64,000 bases of DNA from a virus, in IMG/VR virus record IMGVR_UViG_3300046519_000214, positions 1 through 64,000 of that record; one strand, 5' to 3'. The notes below the pieces were generated by a model that was not told the origin of the DNA, made no database searches, and saw only the letters and a list, made by a program, of their open reading frames with translations. The position numbers and the translations under genes were made by a program. How positions within the stretch are numbered: the stretch's first letter is position 1; each line of letters starts with the position of its first letter. Positions 20,139 through 27,714 of this stretch are shown here, in pieces.

Positions 20139-20310
20139 TTCCCCCGCAGGGGAGAGTGTTGAACCTTCCCCCGTGGGGGAGACTTGGAGTGGAGACACAG
20201 CTCCGCCCCAAGCCCGTGGCCCGAAGGCCACTTGCCTCGTCGATCTGTCGATCAACTGTCATCAATCTAATGGGTCACTACATGAAGTACCACATAAGGG
20301 TACCACGTAA
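20139..20310. promoter_or_regulatory. Leader of the 249-aa gene: GC hairpins and tandem 11-bp repeats
   Basis: No gene lies in 20122-20464. The interval holds two GC hairpins (TTCCCCCGCAGGGGA near 20139 and TCCCCCGTGGGGGA near 20167), then two direct repeats GTACCACATAA (20287-20297) and GTACCACGTAA (20300-20310) spaced 13 bp apart, on an AT-rich background. The tandem repeats are candidate regulator sites. Confidence 0.4.
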
Positions 20311-20464
20311 TTATCTGATTTTATTACACTATTCGGCCCTAATAGGGTCAGAGAAACTCTGGGAAGTTTTTCGTTTTTCTGACTGCTATCATATGGCTCC
20401 GGGTCGGTTTCGATGACCGGACTCCTACTTCCAGCCGCGGACCAGAATCCAGACCAGAATCGCG

Positions 20465-20481
20465 TGAGTTCTGAGAACTCA
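20465..20481. promoter_or_regulatory. Palindromic operator candidate TGAGTTCTGAGAACTCA
   Basis: Perfect 8-1-8 palindrome directly downstream (minus strand) of the primase operon terminator and upstream of the 249-aa gene. Same arrangement relative to a terminator as the 4386 copy. Confidence 0.6.
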
Positions 20482-20485
20482 AACA

Positions 20486-20510
20486 CGAAAAAGGGCGCCC
20501 GAAGGCGCCC
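20486..20510 (-). terminator. Rho-independent terminator of the primase-helicase operon
   Basis: Stem GGGCGCC/GGCGCCC with a 4-nt loop, then TTTTTCG on the minus strand. Follows the 42-aa membrane protein gene after a gene-free 100 bp. Confidence 0.85.
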
Positions 20511-20613
20511 ATTTTACCCGATTTTGAGCCAGAACCAGGCCCAAAACCCTATGTTTTTCCGTCGCTTGAGGGTCGGAACCGCCCTGGAGGACGTCGATTT
20601 TTGACCCTGACGA

Positions 20614-20742
20614 CTACGAGATCGTCATCGAAACGTGGGTCAGAAGCCAATAAATCAGCCAAATTCCACCTCCGAGGCTCAAGATCGCACCAATAGCGGC
20701 CCAGATCAGAAGAAAATACAGAAGGTTTCCAAGTCCAGTCAT
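20614..20742 (-). CDS. Small membrane protein (42 aa)
   Basis: Starts MTGLGNLLYFLLIWAAIGAI and is hydrophobic for most of its length (GGGIWLIYWLL), so one or two membrane helices. SD AGGAGTTGG precedes the ATG at 20742, which overlaps the primase stop (TGATG). No family recognised. Confidence 0.55.
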   Translation of the reverse strand: MTGLGNLLYFLLIWAAIGAILSLGGGIWLIYWLLTHVSMTIS

Positions 20743-23150
20743 CAGATTCCAACTCCTATGTAGTAAATTTCGTTCTTGCCGCGGATGTCGATGTCGAACG
20801 GGAACGTGCCCGACAGCTCCTTCATCAGCTTCGTGAATTTCGTGATGTTCACCCGAGTTGAGTTGCCAGTCGCGATGCAGAACTGCCAATACTGGGTGTG
20901 CATCTCGGCCAGCGAGAACTCGTGCTGAGCGCCCCACTTCAGACCCGTGCCCGTCGACGAAAGGAAGTGACGAACCGAGTTGTTGTCCGCCGCCATCTGA
21001 TCAACGAGAGCCAGGTGCGAGGTCGGAAGAGTGAAGTTTCCAGCATCGACCAGGCGCTTGTAGCCCTGGATCGCCCAGGCAACGATCGCTTCGCGCTCGT
21101 GCTCGAGGATCTGAGCATCCAGATCGATGACCCGCTTGTCGGGGCTGATCCGGTTGTTGAACTCGAGGATCAACCAGCGACGATTGAAGCCCTCGGAGCT
21201 GTCCCTCGTCTTCGGCAGGTGGTTCGAGTTGAACCAGTGAGCGCATTCCGGGATGAAAACGAAGGGGTTTTGGTTCTTGAACTGAACCTGCATCTCTTCG
21301 CCCGACACCACCTTCTTGAAGATGTCGCCAGGAATCGGCCGCGTTTCCGACAACTCGCCTGCGAAGTTGACGACCTTGCCGAACATCTCGGCCGGCAGGA
21401 ACCGGTCGGACCAGTCAGACGGCACAATGGCCGACGAGGAACCAAACGGCATCAAACCCCGCATGATGGCCTGGAGCACGGACTTGCCAGCACCCGCCTG
21501 ACCGAACAGGAGGAACGCCATCTGAAAACGTGGCGCCATGCCCATGAGCGAAACACCGAGCATCTCCTGCAGAGCCAGCAGCTTGTCACCGTAATCCGCG
21601 TCCGTCGCCCAGCTATCATTGAGGAACTGGTCGAACATCGGCATGTGACCGGCCTTCTCGGGTGTGTACCGGTAGGGCAGGGTGTAGGTCATGCCGTATT
21701 CCGGAGCGTGCGGAACGAGCTCGAGGTTCTCGGTCAGGTAGCCGTTGGCGAAGTTGACACCCTTGACGTACGAATTGCGAAGCGGCTCCGAAGCGATGGC
21801 CTTCATGACCTTGAGCACACCGTTGTGGTCGCTCTGGCGCTTGCCGGCCGGATATGAACCATAGTTTTCCGCGATGATCTTCAGCAGCTCCTGCTCCTGG
21901 CACTTCACCCAGGCAGCACCGCGCCACTGCCAGAAGTGGCTGGCGTCGTAGCGGACGTCACCGTACTTGCGGAGGAAGCCCAGGCAGGCATCCGCGAGCT
22001 CGGCGTGCGTCTCACCGAGGATTTCACCACGGCGAAGGGTCTGCAGCTGACGCTTCAGGTCTGGTACGGACAGACCGTTGTTCGCATGGTTGACGATGAA
22101 CTTGAGGAGGATTGCCTCGTCGATCGGGCTCAACGGCGGGTTGGTCCGTACAATTCGGTCCAGGGCGACCGAGATCGCATTGCTGCGGCCTTCGGAGCGG
22201 ACGTCCATATGACGCTCGAACTCCAGAGAGACATAATCCATGATCTTCTGCGGCGACCAGCTCTTGTCGTCGTCCGTGAAGGTCAGGCCGAGCTTGACAA
22301 GATCCTCTTCCGTCAGACCCTCATCCCAACCAAGCGGCAGGGCCTTGCGAGCCTCGCCGGTCACATCGCGAACGAGGAACTCGACGACCTTCCCTTGGGC
22401 CTTGTCGATCGTGAGCGGATCCCCGACCACCTTCTCGACATAGTTCTCGACCCACGCAGCCATCTCACCCATCACCTGGAGGAGCGAACGCTCGCCGCGG
22501 AGCACGGCTCGAGCCAGCAGACCGGCATGCCACACCATGGTGGCATCGCGAGCACCGGCCGGTACGAAGTTGACGGTCTTGTTGCCACCACCGGTGGAGA
22601 CCTTGATCCCAGCTTCCTGCAGGGCGCTCTTCAGCACCTTCTCGAAATTGAGGGGCAGGGGAGGAGCGTTCTTCGCGATCTCCCAGAGATTGCCGTCAGC
22701 CGTGTAGGGCTGCTTGGTATCCGGGTGGATCGACGGCGGGAGAACGAACTGCGTGCCCTTGGACAGGATTTCGCAGATCATCGAGCCGTCTTCGGCCTTG
22801 ATACGAGCGGTACGCTCGCCCGACCAGCGATAGATCTGGACCCGACCCTTACGACCAACGCGGTGCCACGGAGACGGCGGCAGGACGCGATCAAGAACCT
22901 GGAGGACTACCGGATCCTCGGAGTCGACGTCGATCGCGACGAGGCCAGCAGCTGGACCCATTGGCAGACCGATGTTGCCAGCTGCGAAGGCATGCAACCA
23001 TGCAGCCTGATCTTCCTTCGTCGGGAAGGCGTCGGAGTACATCTGCCAGCGTGGGATGGCGGGGCGCTTGTTCTCGAAGACGAGGGGAATGGCTGGCAAG
23101 CCAGCGGCCCAGTAGAGTGGGGCGTGGGTTTCGAAAATCTTATCGGCCAT
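20742..23150 (-). CDS. Primase-polymerase / SF3 (D5-type) helicase
   Basis: An 802-aa replication protein. The N-terminal about 1-200 is a bifunctional primase-polymerase (prim-pol) domain: LPAIPLVFENKRPAIPRW, then the catalytic AIDVDSEDP (two Asp, about 72-80) and GSMICEILSKGTQFVLPPS. The C-terminal 400 residues form a D5/SF3 helicase: Walker A LLFGQAGAGKSVL (about 543-555), then FVFIPECAHWFNSNHLP with the motif C Asn, and an arginine-finger-type segment GFNRRWLILEF. Such fused proteins unwind and prime phage or plasmid origins. SD GGAGTG precedes the ATG. It overlaps the upstream gene by 11 nt. Confidence 0.88.
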   Translation of the reverse strand: MADKIFETHAPLYWAAGLPAIPLVFENKRPAIPRWQMYSDAFPTKEDQAAWLHAFAAGNIGLPMGPAAGLVAIDVDSEDPVVLQVLDRVLPPSPWHRVGRKGRVQIYRWSGERTARIKAEDGSMICEILSKGTQFVLPPSIHPDTKQPYTADGNLWEIAKNAPPLPLNFEKVLKSALQEAGIKVSTGGGNKTVNFVPAGARDATMVWHAGLLARAVLRGERSLLQVMGEMAAWVENYVEKVVGDPLTIDKAQGKVVEFLVRDVTGEARKALPLGWDEGLTEEDLVKLGLTFTDDDKSWSPQKIMDYVSLEFERHMDVRSEGRSNAISVALDRIVRTNPPLSPIDEAILLKFIVNHANNGLSVPDLKRQLQTLRRGEILGETHAELADACLGFLRKYGDVRYDASHFWQWRGAAWVKCQEQELLKIIAENYGSYPAGKRQSDHNGVLKVMKAIASEPLRNSYVKGVNFANGYLTENLELVPHAPEYGMTYTLPYRYTPEKAGHMPMFDQFLNDSWATDADYGDKLLALQEMLGVSLMGMAPRFQMAFLLFGQAGAGKSVLQAIMRGLMPFGSSSAIVPSDWSDRFLPAEMFGKVVNFAGELSETRPIPGDIFKKVVSGEEMQVQFKNQNPFVFIPECAHWFNSNHLPKTRDSSEGFNRRWLILEFNNRISPDKRVIDLDAQILEHEREAIVAWAIQGYKRLVDAGNFTLPTSHLALVDQMAADNNSVRHFLSSTGTGLKWGAQHEFSLAEMHTQYWQFCIATGNSTRVNITKFTKLMKELSGTFPFDIDIRGKNEIYYIGVGI

Positions 23151-23616
23151 TGGTGAGCACTCCGTCGATACGCTTCATGAAATCGGTGATCTGATCTTTG
23201 GTGAGGATTTCATCCATGAACTGGATGACTGTGGACCTGAACTCATTGATCTGCTTGAGGTTTGCGGCCCGCTCCAGGTTGTTCAGGAGCTTCTCGAGGA
23301 GGGAGTTTTTCGTCTTGAAATACTGCAGCTTCTCAGAGTTATCGTCGGCGCCGAGCTTCTGCCCGTAGTCCTCGAGATCGTTGATCAGCTTCTGGATCTG
23401 CTTCTCGATCGCCACCACTTGGTCGCCTTCGAAGAGATCCTCAGCCACTCCACCCTGGGAGGCTCGAGCCTGCTTCAGGAAGAAGTCCTTGACGAGCGGA
23501 GGGTAGGGGCACTGAGCGTCGGAGAGATATTCAGGGTTCTCGCTGATGCTCCGCAACACTCGATTTACGAGGAGGATTTGGTCCTCGCTGATGTTCGGAA
23601 AATATTTCGGGTTCAT
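23140..23616 (-). CDS. Helical protein divergent from terminase; possible small terminase subunit
   Basis: A 158-aa protein starting MNPKYFPNISEDQILLVNRV. It is helical with a coiled-coil-like centre (VVAIEKQIQKLINDLEDYGQ and a KNSLLEKLLNNLERAANL stretch). Its place next to terL would suit TerS, but it is on the opposite strand and co-transcribed with the primase, and I see no clear helix-turn-helix. A replication accessory role is equally possible. SD TGGAGCC precedes the ATG. Confidence 0.55.
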   Translation of the reverse strand: MNPKYFPNISEDQILLVNRVLRSISENPEYLSDAQCPYPPLVKDFFLKQARASQGGVAEDLFEGDQVVAIEKQIQKLINDLEDYGQKLGADDNSEKLQYFKTKNSLLEKLLNNLERAANLKQINEFRSTVIQFMDEILTKDQITDFMKRIDGVLTNGR

Positions 23617-23790
23617 TTGGGCTCCATGTCTGTTGGAGCTTAGGTAGAAAACCGGAGGAGGTTTGGCTACACGAGCCGTGCATCAGTTCCAAGAACTCAA
23701 GCAGATTACGCAATATCTCTCGACTTCCATTTCTGGGAATGTCTCGCACTAATTGCAAATGAACTCTCGGCTACCCATATAGCCAAACAC
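23617..23790. promoter_or_regulatory. Divergent early/late control region
   Basis: The switch point between the leftward early and rightward late genes. It contains a looser operator copy AGTTCCAAGAACT (23685-23697) and a plus-strand promoter candidate TTGCAA (23753-23758), 17 bp, CATATA (23776-23781). Transcription from that promoter would begin only 2-4 nt before the terL ATG. Confidence 0.45.
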
Positions 23791-25560
23791 ATGTATCGCA
23801 ATGACTATTTGTCCGACTTCCGAGCCCAGCTGCGCCAGCGATTTGCGGAAGATTCGATCAATATGTCGATGTCCGAATGGATCATCAAGAACACCCATCT
23901 GAGAAAGAAGCAGTTCAGTTTCGCTGGCTATGAGTTCCAGCAGCAGATCGTCGACGACATGCATCCGGACCTCTGGACGATCAAATGCTCTCAGATCGGC
24001 CTGACCGAAGTTCAGCTCCGCAAGTTCGCGGGTTTCCTGGCCCGAACCACTGCCGTCAACGCGATCTTCTCTCTGCCGACCGACGTGATGTTCAAGCGCG
24101 TGTCTCAGACACGTTTCGGCCCTCTGATCAACGACGAGCCAGTCTTCAACATGGCATCTGTCGACAAGCCCGTGCGCTCAGTCGGCCTCTATCAGATCAA
24201 CCAGTCATTCGGATTCTTCACCGGGGGCAAGGAATCGGATGCCACTTCGATCAACGCCGACGCGCTTTTCCAGGACGAAATCGATCTCGCAGATCAGGAA
24301 ATGCTGGCTCTCTACCAGTCACGTCTCCAGGGCTCTGACTACAAGATCACACAAAGCTTCTCGACCCCCACGTTCGAAGGATATGGGGTCCACGCGGGGT
24401 TTCAGACATCCGACCAGCACGAGTACGTCCTCAAGTGCGAAGGGTGCAACCACTACAACATCCCGCAGTTCAACCCGAAATTCATCCACATCCCGGGGCT
24501 CTCCAGTGACATCAACGATCTCTCAGAAATCGACTCGGAACTTGCTGACAAGCTGGACCTTAGAGCCGGCTACGTTCGATGTGAGGCTTGTGGACGCCGT
24601 CTTAATACCTCTGATCCTTCGCTGCGGTCTTGGGTGCCTCGCTTTCCTGGGCGCCGCTCTCGCGGTTACAGGGTTAGCCCCTTCTGCGTTCACCGCATAG
24701 CGAACCCGGAATACATCGTCGACCAGCTCCTCAAGTACAAGAAGCGTGACGCGCTGCGCCGCTGGTACAACACGGTGCTGGGCGAAGCCTACAACGACGC
24801 CAGCGCTCGCCTGAGCGAAGTCGACATCCGCGCCGTCATGAAGGGGGAGGGCAGCGCCGACGTCAGCAGCCTCGAGCCCGTAATGATTGGCATCGACGCC
24901 GGTCTCACCTGCCACATCACGCTTGCCACCATTGGCCAGGCCCAGCCAGTCGTCTTTAGTTTCCGCCAGGTATCCGCGGACAATCTCTACGACGAGGTCA
25001 AAACGATCCTCGGCCGATACAACGTCGTGGGTGGGTGCATGGACCGCAATCCATACACGCCGCTCGCGAACGAAATCCGTGACCTGTCGGCGGGTCGCAT
25101 CCTCCCTGTCCAGTACGCCGGCCAACCAGGCGCCGCGGCGGTCACCTTCGTCAAGGACGAGCTCGATCAACTGTCACACCTGGTTGGCAACCGCACGACC
25201 ATGCTCGACGCTGTGGCCGGCGCCGTCCGCAAGCGGAGGGTCTCGTTCTACGGCTACGGTCGCCTCGAACGCATCATCCTCGATCACCTGCAGGACATGG
25301 TGCGTATCGAGAACGAGCTGAACGAGAAAACCAAGGACGAGATCCCCGCCCGCTGGGCCAAGCTCACGGGCAATGATCACTTCTTCCACTCACTCGGTTA
25401 CCTGCTCTACGCCATCCGCGTGAACACCGCGATCGACTACCGCGAGGAGGATCCTCGCACCCAGGTCACCGTCTCGAACGTAGTCGTTCCGGTTCAAAAC
25501 GCATCACGACTGGGGCTGCAGCGTGGGGTCCGAACCCCCACATCTCTCGGAATACGCTAG
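23791..25560 (+). CDS. terL: Terminase large subunit (GpA type)
   Basis: A 589-aa packaging motor resembling lambda GpA. The ATPase N-terminal part has the atypical Walker A-like KCSQIGLTEVQ (about 65-75) and the Walker B-like ALFQDEIDLAD (about 157-167). A zinc-binding insert follows (LKCEGCNHYN and RCEACGRRL). The C-terminal nuclease has Asp at VMIGIDAGLTC (about 366-376) and GCMDRNPYTPL (about 412-422). It packages DNA into proheads with TerS and the portal. No SD precedes the ATG at 23791; the alternative ATG at 23863 has only a weak one. Confidence 0.88.
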   Translation: MYRNDYLSDFRAQLRQRFAEDSINMSMSEWIIKNTHLRKKQFSFAGYEFQQQIVDDMHPDLWTIKCSQIGLTEVQLRKFAGFLARTTAVNAIFSLPTDVMFKRVSQTRFGPLINDEPVFNMASVDKPVRSVGLYQINQSFGFFTGGKESDATSINADALFQDEIDLADQEMLALYQSRLQGSDYKITQSFSTPTFEGYGVHAGFQTSDQHEYVLKCEGCNHYNIPQFNPKFIHIPGLSSDINDLSEIDSELADKLDLRAGYVRCEACGRRLNTSDPSLRSWVPRFPGRRSRGYRVSPFCVHRIANPEYIVDQLLKYKKRDALRRWYNTVLGEAYNDASARLSEVDIRAVMKGEGSADVSSLEPVMIGIDAGLTCHITLATIGQAQPVVFSFRQVSADNLYDEVKTILGRYNVVGGCMDRNPYTPLANEIRDLSAGRILPVQYAGQPGAAAVTFVKDELDQLSHLVGNRTTMLDAVAGAVRKRRVSFYGYGRLERIILDHLQDMVRIENELNEKTKDEIPARWAKLTGNDHFFHSLGYLLYAIRVNTAIDYREEDPRTQVTVSNVVVPVQNASRLGLQRGVRTPTSLGIR

Positions 25561-25569
25561 GAAACCTCT

Positions 25570-27069
25570 ATGGCCTCTTTGGGCAAAGCCGTTCTGTCGA
25601 TCATTGCTCCTAAGAAGGCGGTCAAGAAGGGTGGCTTCGCAGCCACGGGCACCTTTAGCCCGTCGACGAGCCAGAACGTCCTCACAGCTCCGACCTACCA
25701 GGACCACCTCAACGACATCTTCTCCACCAGGACGGCCGACGACGCCCGCACGCTGATCGTCAGCCTTATGGAGCAGGATCCGGATGTATCGGCTGCGCTG
25801 CACGCTTATCTCACCATGGCGAACACGCAGCCGGTCATCCTCGTCAAGGATATGAACGATCAGATCGACGCCGCAGCAACGGCCGAGCTGATGCAGAAGA
25901 TCAAGTTCATGACGCGGCCGACCGACTACACCAAGGGCTTCCAGATGAAGATGACCCTGGAGCAGTGGTGCGAAGAGATCCGCTACATGGTCCTCATGCG
26001 GGGTGGCGCGGCGATCGAGCTCATCTACGACGAGAAGATGATCCCCTCGGATCTCCGGAACGTCGACCTGGCGTCCGTCGAGTGGTTCGAAAAGAAGCCT
26101 GGGGAATACAAGCCGCGCCAGAAGGTTTCTGGCGTGCAGGACGGCATCAATCTGGACATCGCGACGTTCTTCGTCGCCTACTACCGCCAGAACCCGACCA
26201 AGATCTATTCGAACTCACCGTTCGTCTCTACGATCAACACGATCGCCGCTCGCCAGCAGGTGATCAACGATCTCTACCGCATCATGCAGTACACCGGCTA
26301 TCCGCGCCTCGAGGTGACGGTCGTCGAAGAAGTGCTGCGCAAGAACATGCCGGTCAACATCCAGGCGGACGAGACCAAGAAGACAGAATGGATCAACGCC
26401 CGACTGGCTGAGATCCGCAACTCTGTTCAGGATATCAGGGCTGACACCGCCTTCGTCCACATGGACTCGGTGACGCCAGGTATCATGAACGAAAAGTCCC
26501 CAGGCGCCGGGATCGACATCAGCAAGGTGATCGAGACTCTTAACGCACAGAATCAAGCGGGTCTGAAGACCATGGCTACTGTGATCGGTCGCGGTGCCTC
26601 GGGGGTCAACACCGGCTCCGTGGAAGCGCGTATCGCTGCCATGAACGCCGACGAGCTCAATGCGCCTGTGTCAGCCATCCTGAGCAACGTGTTCTCCTTC
26701 ATGTTGCATCAGGGTGGCTACCAGGGGTTTGCCGAAGTCTCCTTCGTTAAAGGTGAGCTTCGTCCGGAGCTCGAGCTCGAGCCTCAGCTCACGATGCGTC
26801 AGGCCCGTCTGCAGACCGATCTCTCACTCGGCCTGATCAGCGACCTCGAGTACCATTTGCAGATGTACCACCGGCTCCCGCCGGAAGGTGCTCCGGAGCT
26901 GAGTGGCACTGGCTTCATGCAAGCCGTCGCGGGTGGCGCTGAGAGCCGCGCTGATGAGGTCACCCCGAACTCGGACCCGCTCGGCCGCTCACTCGCGCCG
27001 GAAGGCTCCAAGATGGCGAAATCCAAGCAGGTGAAGAAGCCTGCCGCTAAGAAGAAGGAGGCCGCATGA
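25570..27069 (+). CDS. Portal protein
   Basis: A 499-aa protein between terL and the fibre cassette. Portal-type features: N-terminal arm, then LIVSLMEQDPDVSAALHAYL (about 62-81) and MVLMRGGAAIELIYDEKMIP (about 140-159), a long stem helix region and a lysine-rich tail (MAKSKQVKKPAAKKKEAA). Forms the dodecameric ring for DNA passage. SD AGGAAACC precedes the ATG. ATGA overlap with the next gene. Confidence 0.8.
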   Translation: MASLGKAVLSIIAPKKAVKKGGFAATGTFSPSTSQNVLTAPTYQDHLNDIFSTRTADDARTLIVSLMEQDPDVSAALHAYLTMANTQPVILVKDMNDQIDAAATAELMQKIKFMTRPTDYTKGFQMKMTLEQWCEEIRYMVLMRGGAAIELIYDEKMIPSDLRNVDLASVEWFEKKPGEYKPRQKVSGVQDGINLDIATFFVAYYRQNPTKIYSNSPFVSTINTIAARQQVINDLYRIMQYTGYPRLEVTVVEEVLRKNMPVNIQADETKKTEWINARLAEIRNSVQDIRADTAFVHMDSVTPGIMNEKSPGAGIDISKVIETLNAQNQAGLKTMATVIGRGASGVNTGSVEARIAAMNADELNAPVSAILSNVFSFMLHQGGYQGFAEVSFVKGELRPELELEPQLTMRQARLQTDLSLGLISDLEYHLQMYHRLPPEGAPELSGTGFMQAVAGGAESRADEVTPNSDPLGRSLAPEGSKMAKSKQVKKPAAKKKEAA

Positions 27070-27398
27070 AGCCCCCGTATCGCGACATCAACCTCTGGCG
27101 CGGCAACTCCGAAACGCTGACCTTCCGGCTACGTGATGCATCCGGCGTTGCCTATGATCTGACGGGCGACGTCCTGAAGATGTTTATTGAGAGCGACGAG
27201 GTCGTCACGGAGATAGTTGCCACGGTGACCGACGCCCTCGTTGGCGAGTTCCAGGTCCACATCACCAGCGCCATCACCAAGACCATCACCGCCAAGACCC
27301 ACCAGGCGAACTACGAGATCGTTCGTTTCTTCGAGGCCGAGGAGAAGACGGTCCTCCACGGCAACCTCCTGATGGCGGGAAGCATCAACCATGGCTGA
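27066..27398 (+). CDS. Beta-sandwich fibre-associated protein (110 aa)
   Basis: Starts MKPPYRDINLWRGNSETLTF. The N-terminal half, YRDINLWRGNSETLTFRLRD followed by YDLTGDVLKMFIES, matches the BppU/phage Ig-like N-terminal fold that caps receptor-binding or fibre modules. Probably links the adjacent fibres to the virion. ATGA overlap with the portal gene. Confidence 0.6.
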   Translation: MKPPYRDINLWRGNSETLTFRLRDASGVAYDLTGDVLKMFIESDEVVTEIVATVTDALVGEFQVHITSAITKTITAKTHQANYEIVRFFEAEEKTVLHGNLLMAGSINHG

Positions 27399-27714
27399 AG
27401 TCATCCTGGTCGAGATCTCGAATGGGCCAAGCCTGATCGAGGTTGTCGAACCAGCGAAGCCTGAAGTCGTCGAGATCGTCCAGAAGGGTGACCGGGGTAC
27501 CCAAGGTATCCAAGGCATTCAGGGGATCCAAGGCATCCAAGGCCTGAAGGGTGACAAGGGTGACAAGGGTGACCAGGGCATCCAAGGCATCCAGGGTCTG
27601 AAGGGTGACAAAGGGGATCAAGGCATCCAGGGCATCCAGGGAATCCAAGGCATCCAGGGTGAACTTGGGCAGCTCCCGGATCTCGTTGCATTGTTTGAGA
27701 ATGGATTGATTTGA
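27391..27714 (+). CDS. Collagen-like repeat protein (107 aa)
   Basis: Residues about 32-92 are uninterrupted Gly-X-Y triplets, mostly GIQ and GLKGDKGDQ units (for example GTQGIQGIQGIQ and GLKGDKGDKGDQ), flanked by short N- and C-terminal domains (MAEVILVEISNG and LPDLVALFENGLI). Collagen-like triplets form trimeric shafts in phage fibres; glutamine at Y is unusual for animal collagen but common in phage. It overlaps the previous gene by 8 nt. Confidence 0.8.
   Translation: MAEVILVEISNGPSLIEVVEPAKPEVVEIVQKGDRGTQGIQGIQGIQGIQGLKGDKGDKGDQGIQGIQGLKGDKGDQGIQGIQGIQGIQGELGQLPDLVALFENGLI
27485..27665 (+). repeat. Tandem collagen-coding repeats
   Basis: Repeated 9-bp unit variants of GGCATCCAG and GGTGACAAG over about 180 bp. 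Prone to copy-number change by recombination, giving variable fibre length. Confidence 0.8.

Noticed and set aside
20262-20486. 74-codon minus-strand open frame in the leader of the 249-aa gene
   Set aside because: Begins inside the terminator, has no SD, crosses an operator and tandem repeats; unlikely to be a gene.
21936-23156. 406-codon plus-strand open frame
   Set aside because: Antisense to the primase-helicase with complete motifs.
27485-27665. CRISPR-like regular repeats
   Set aside because: They are in-frame collagen Gly-X-Y codons without spacers; no CRISPR array seen in the window.
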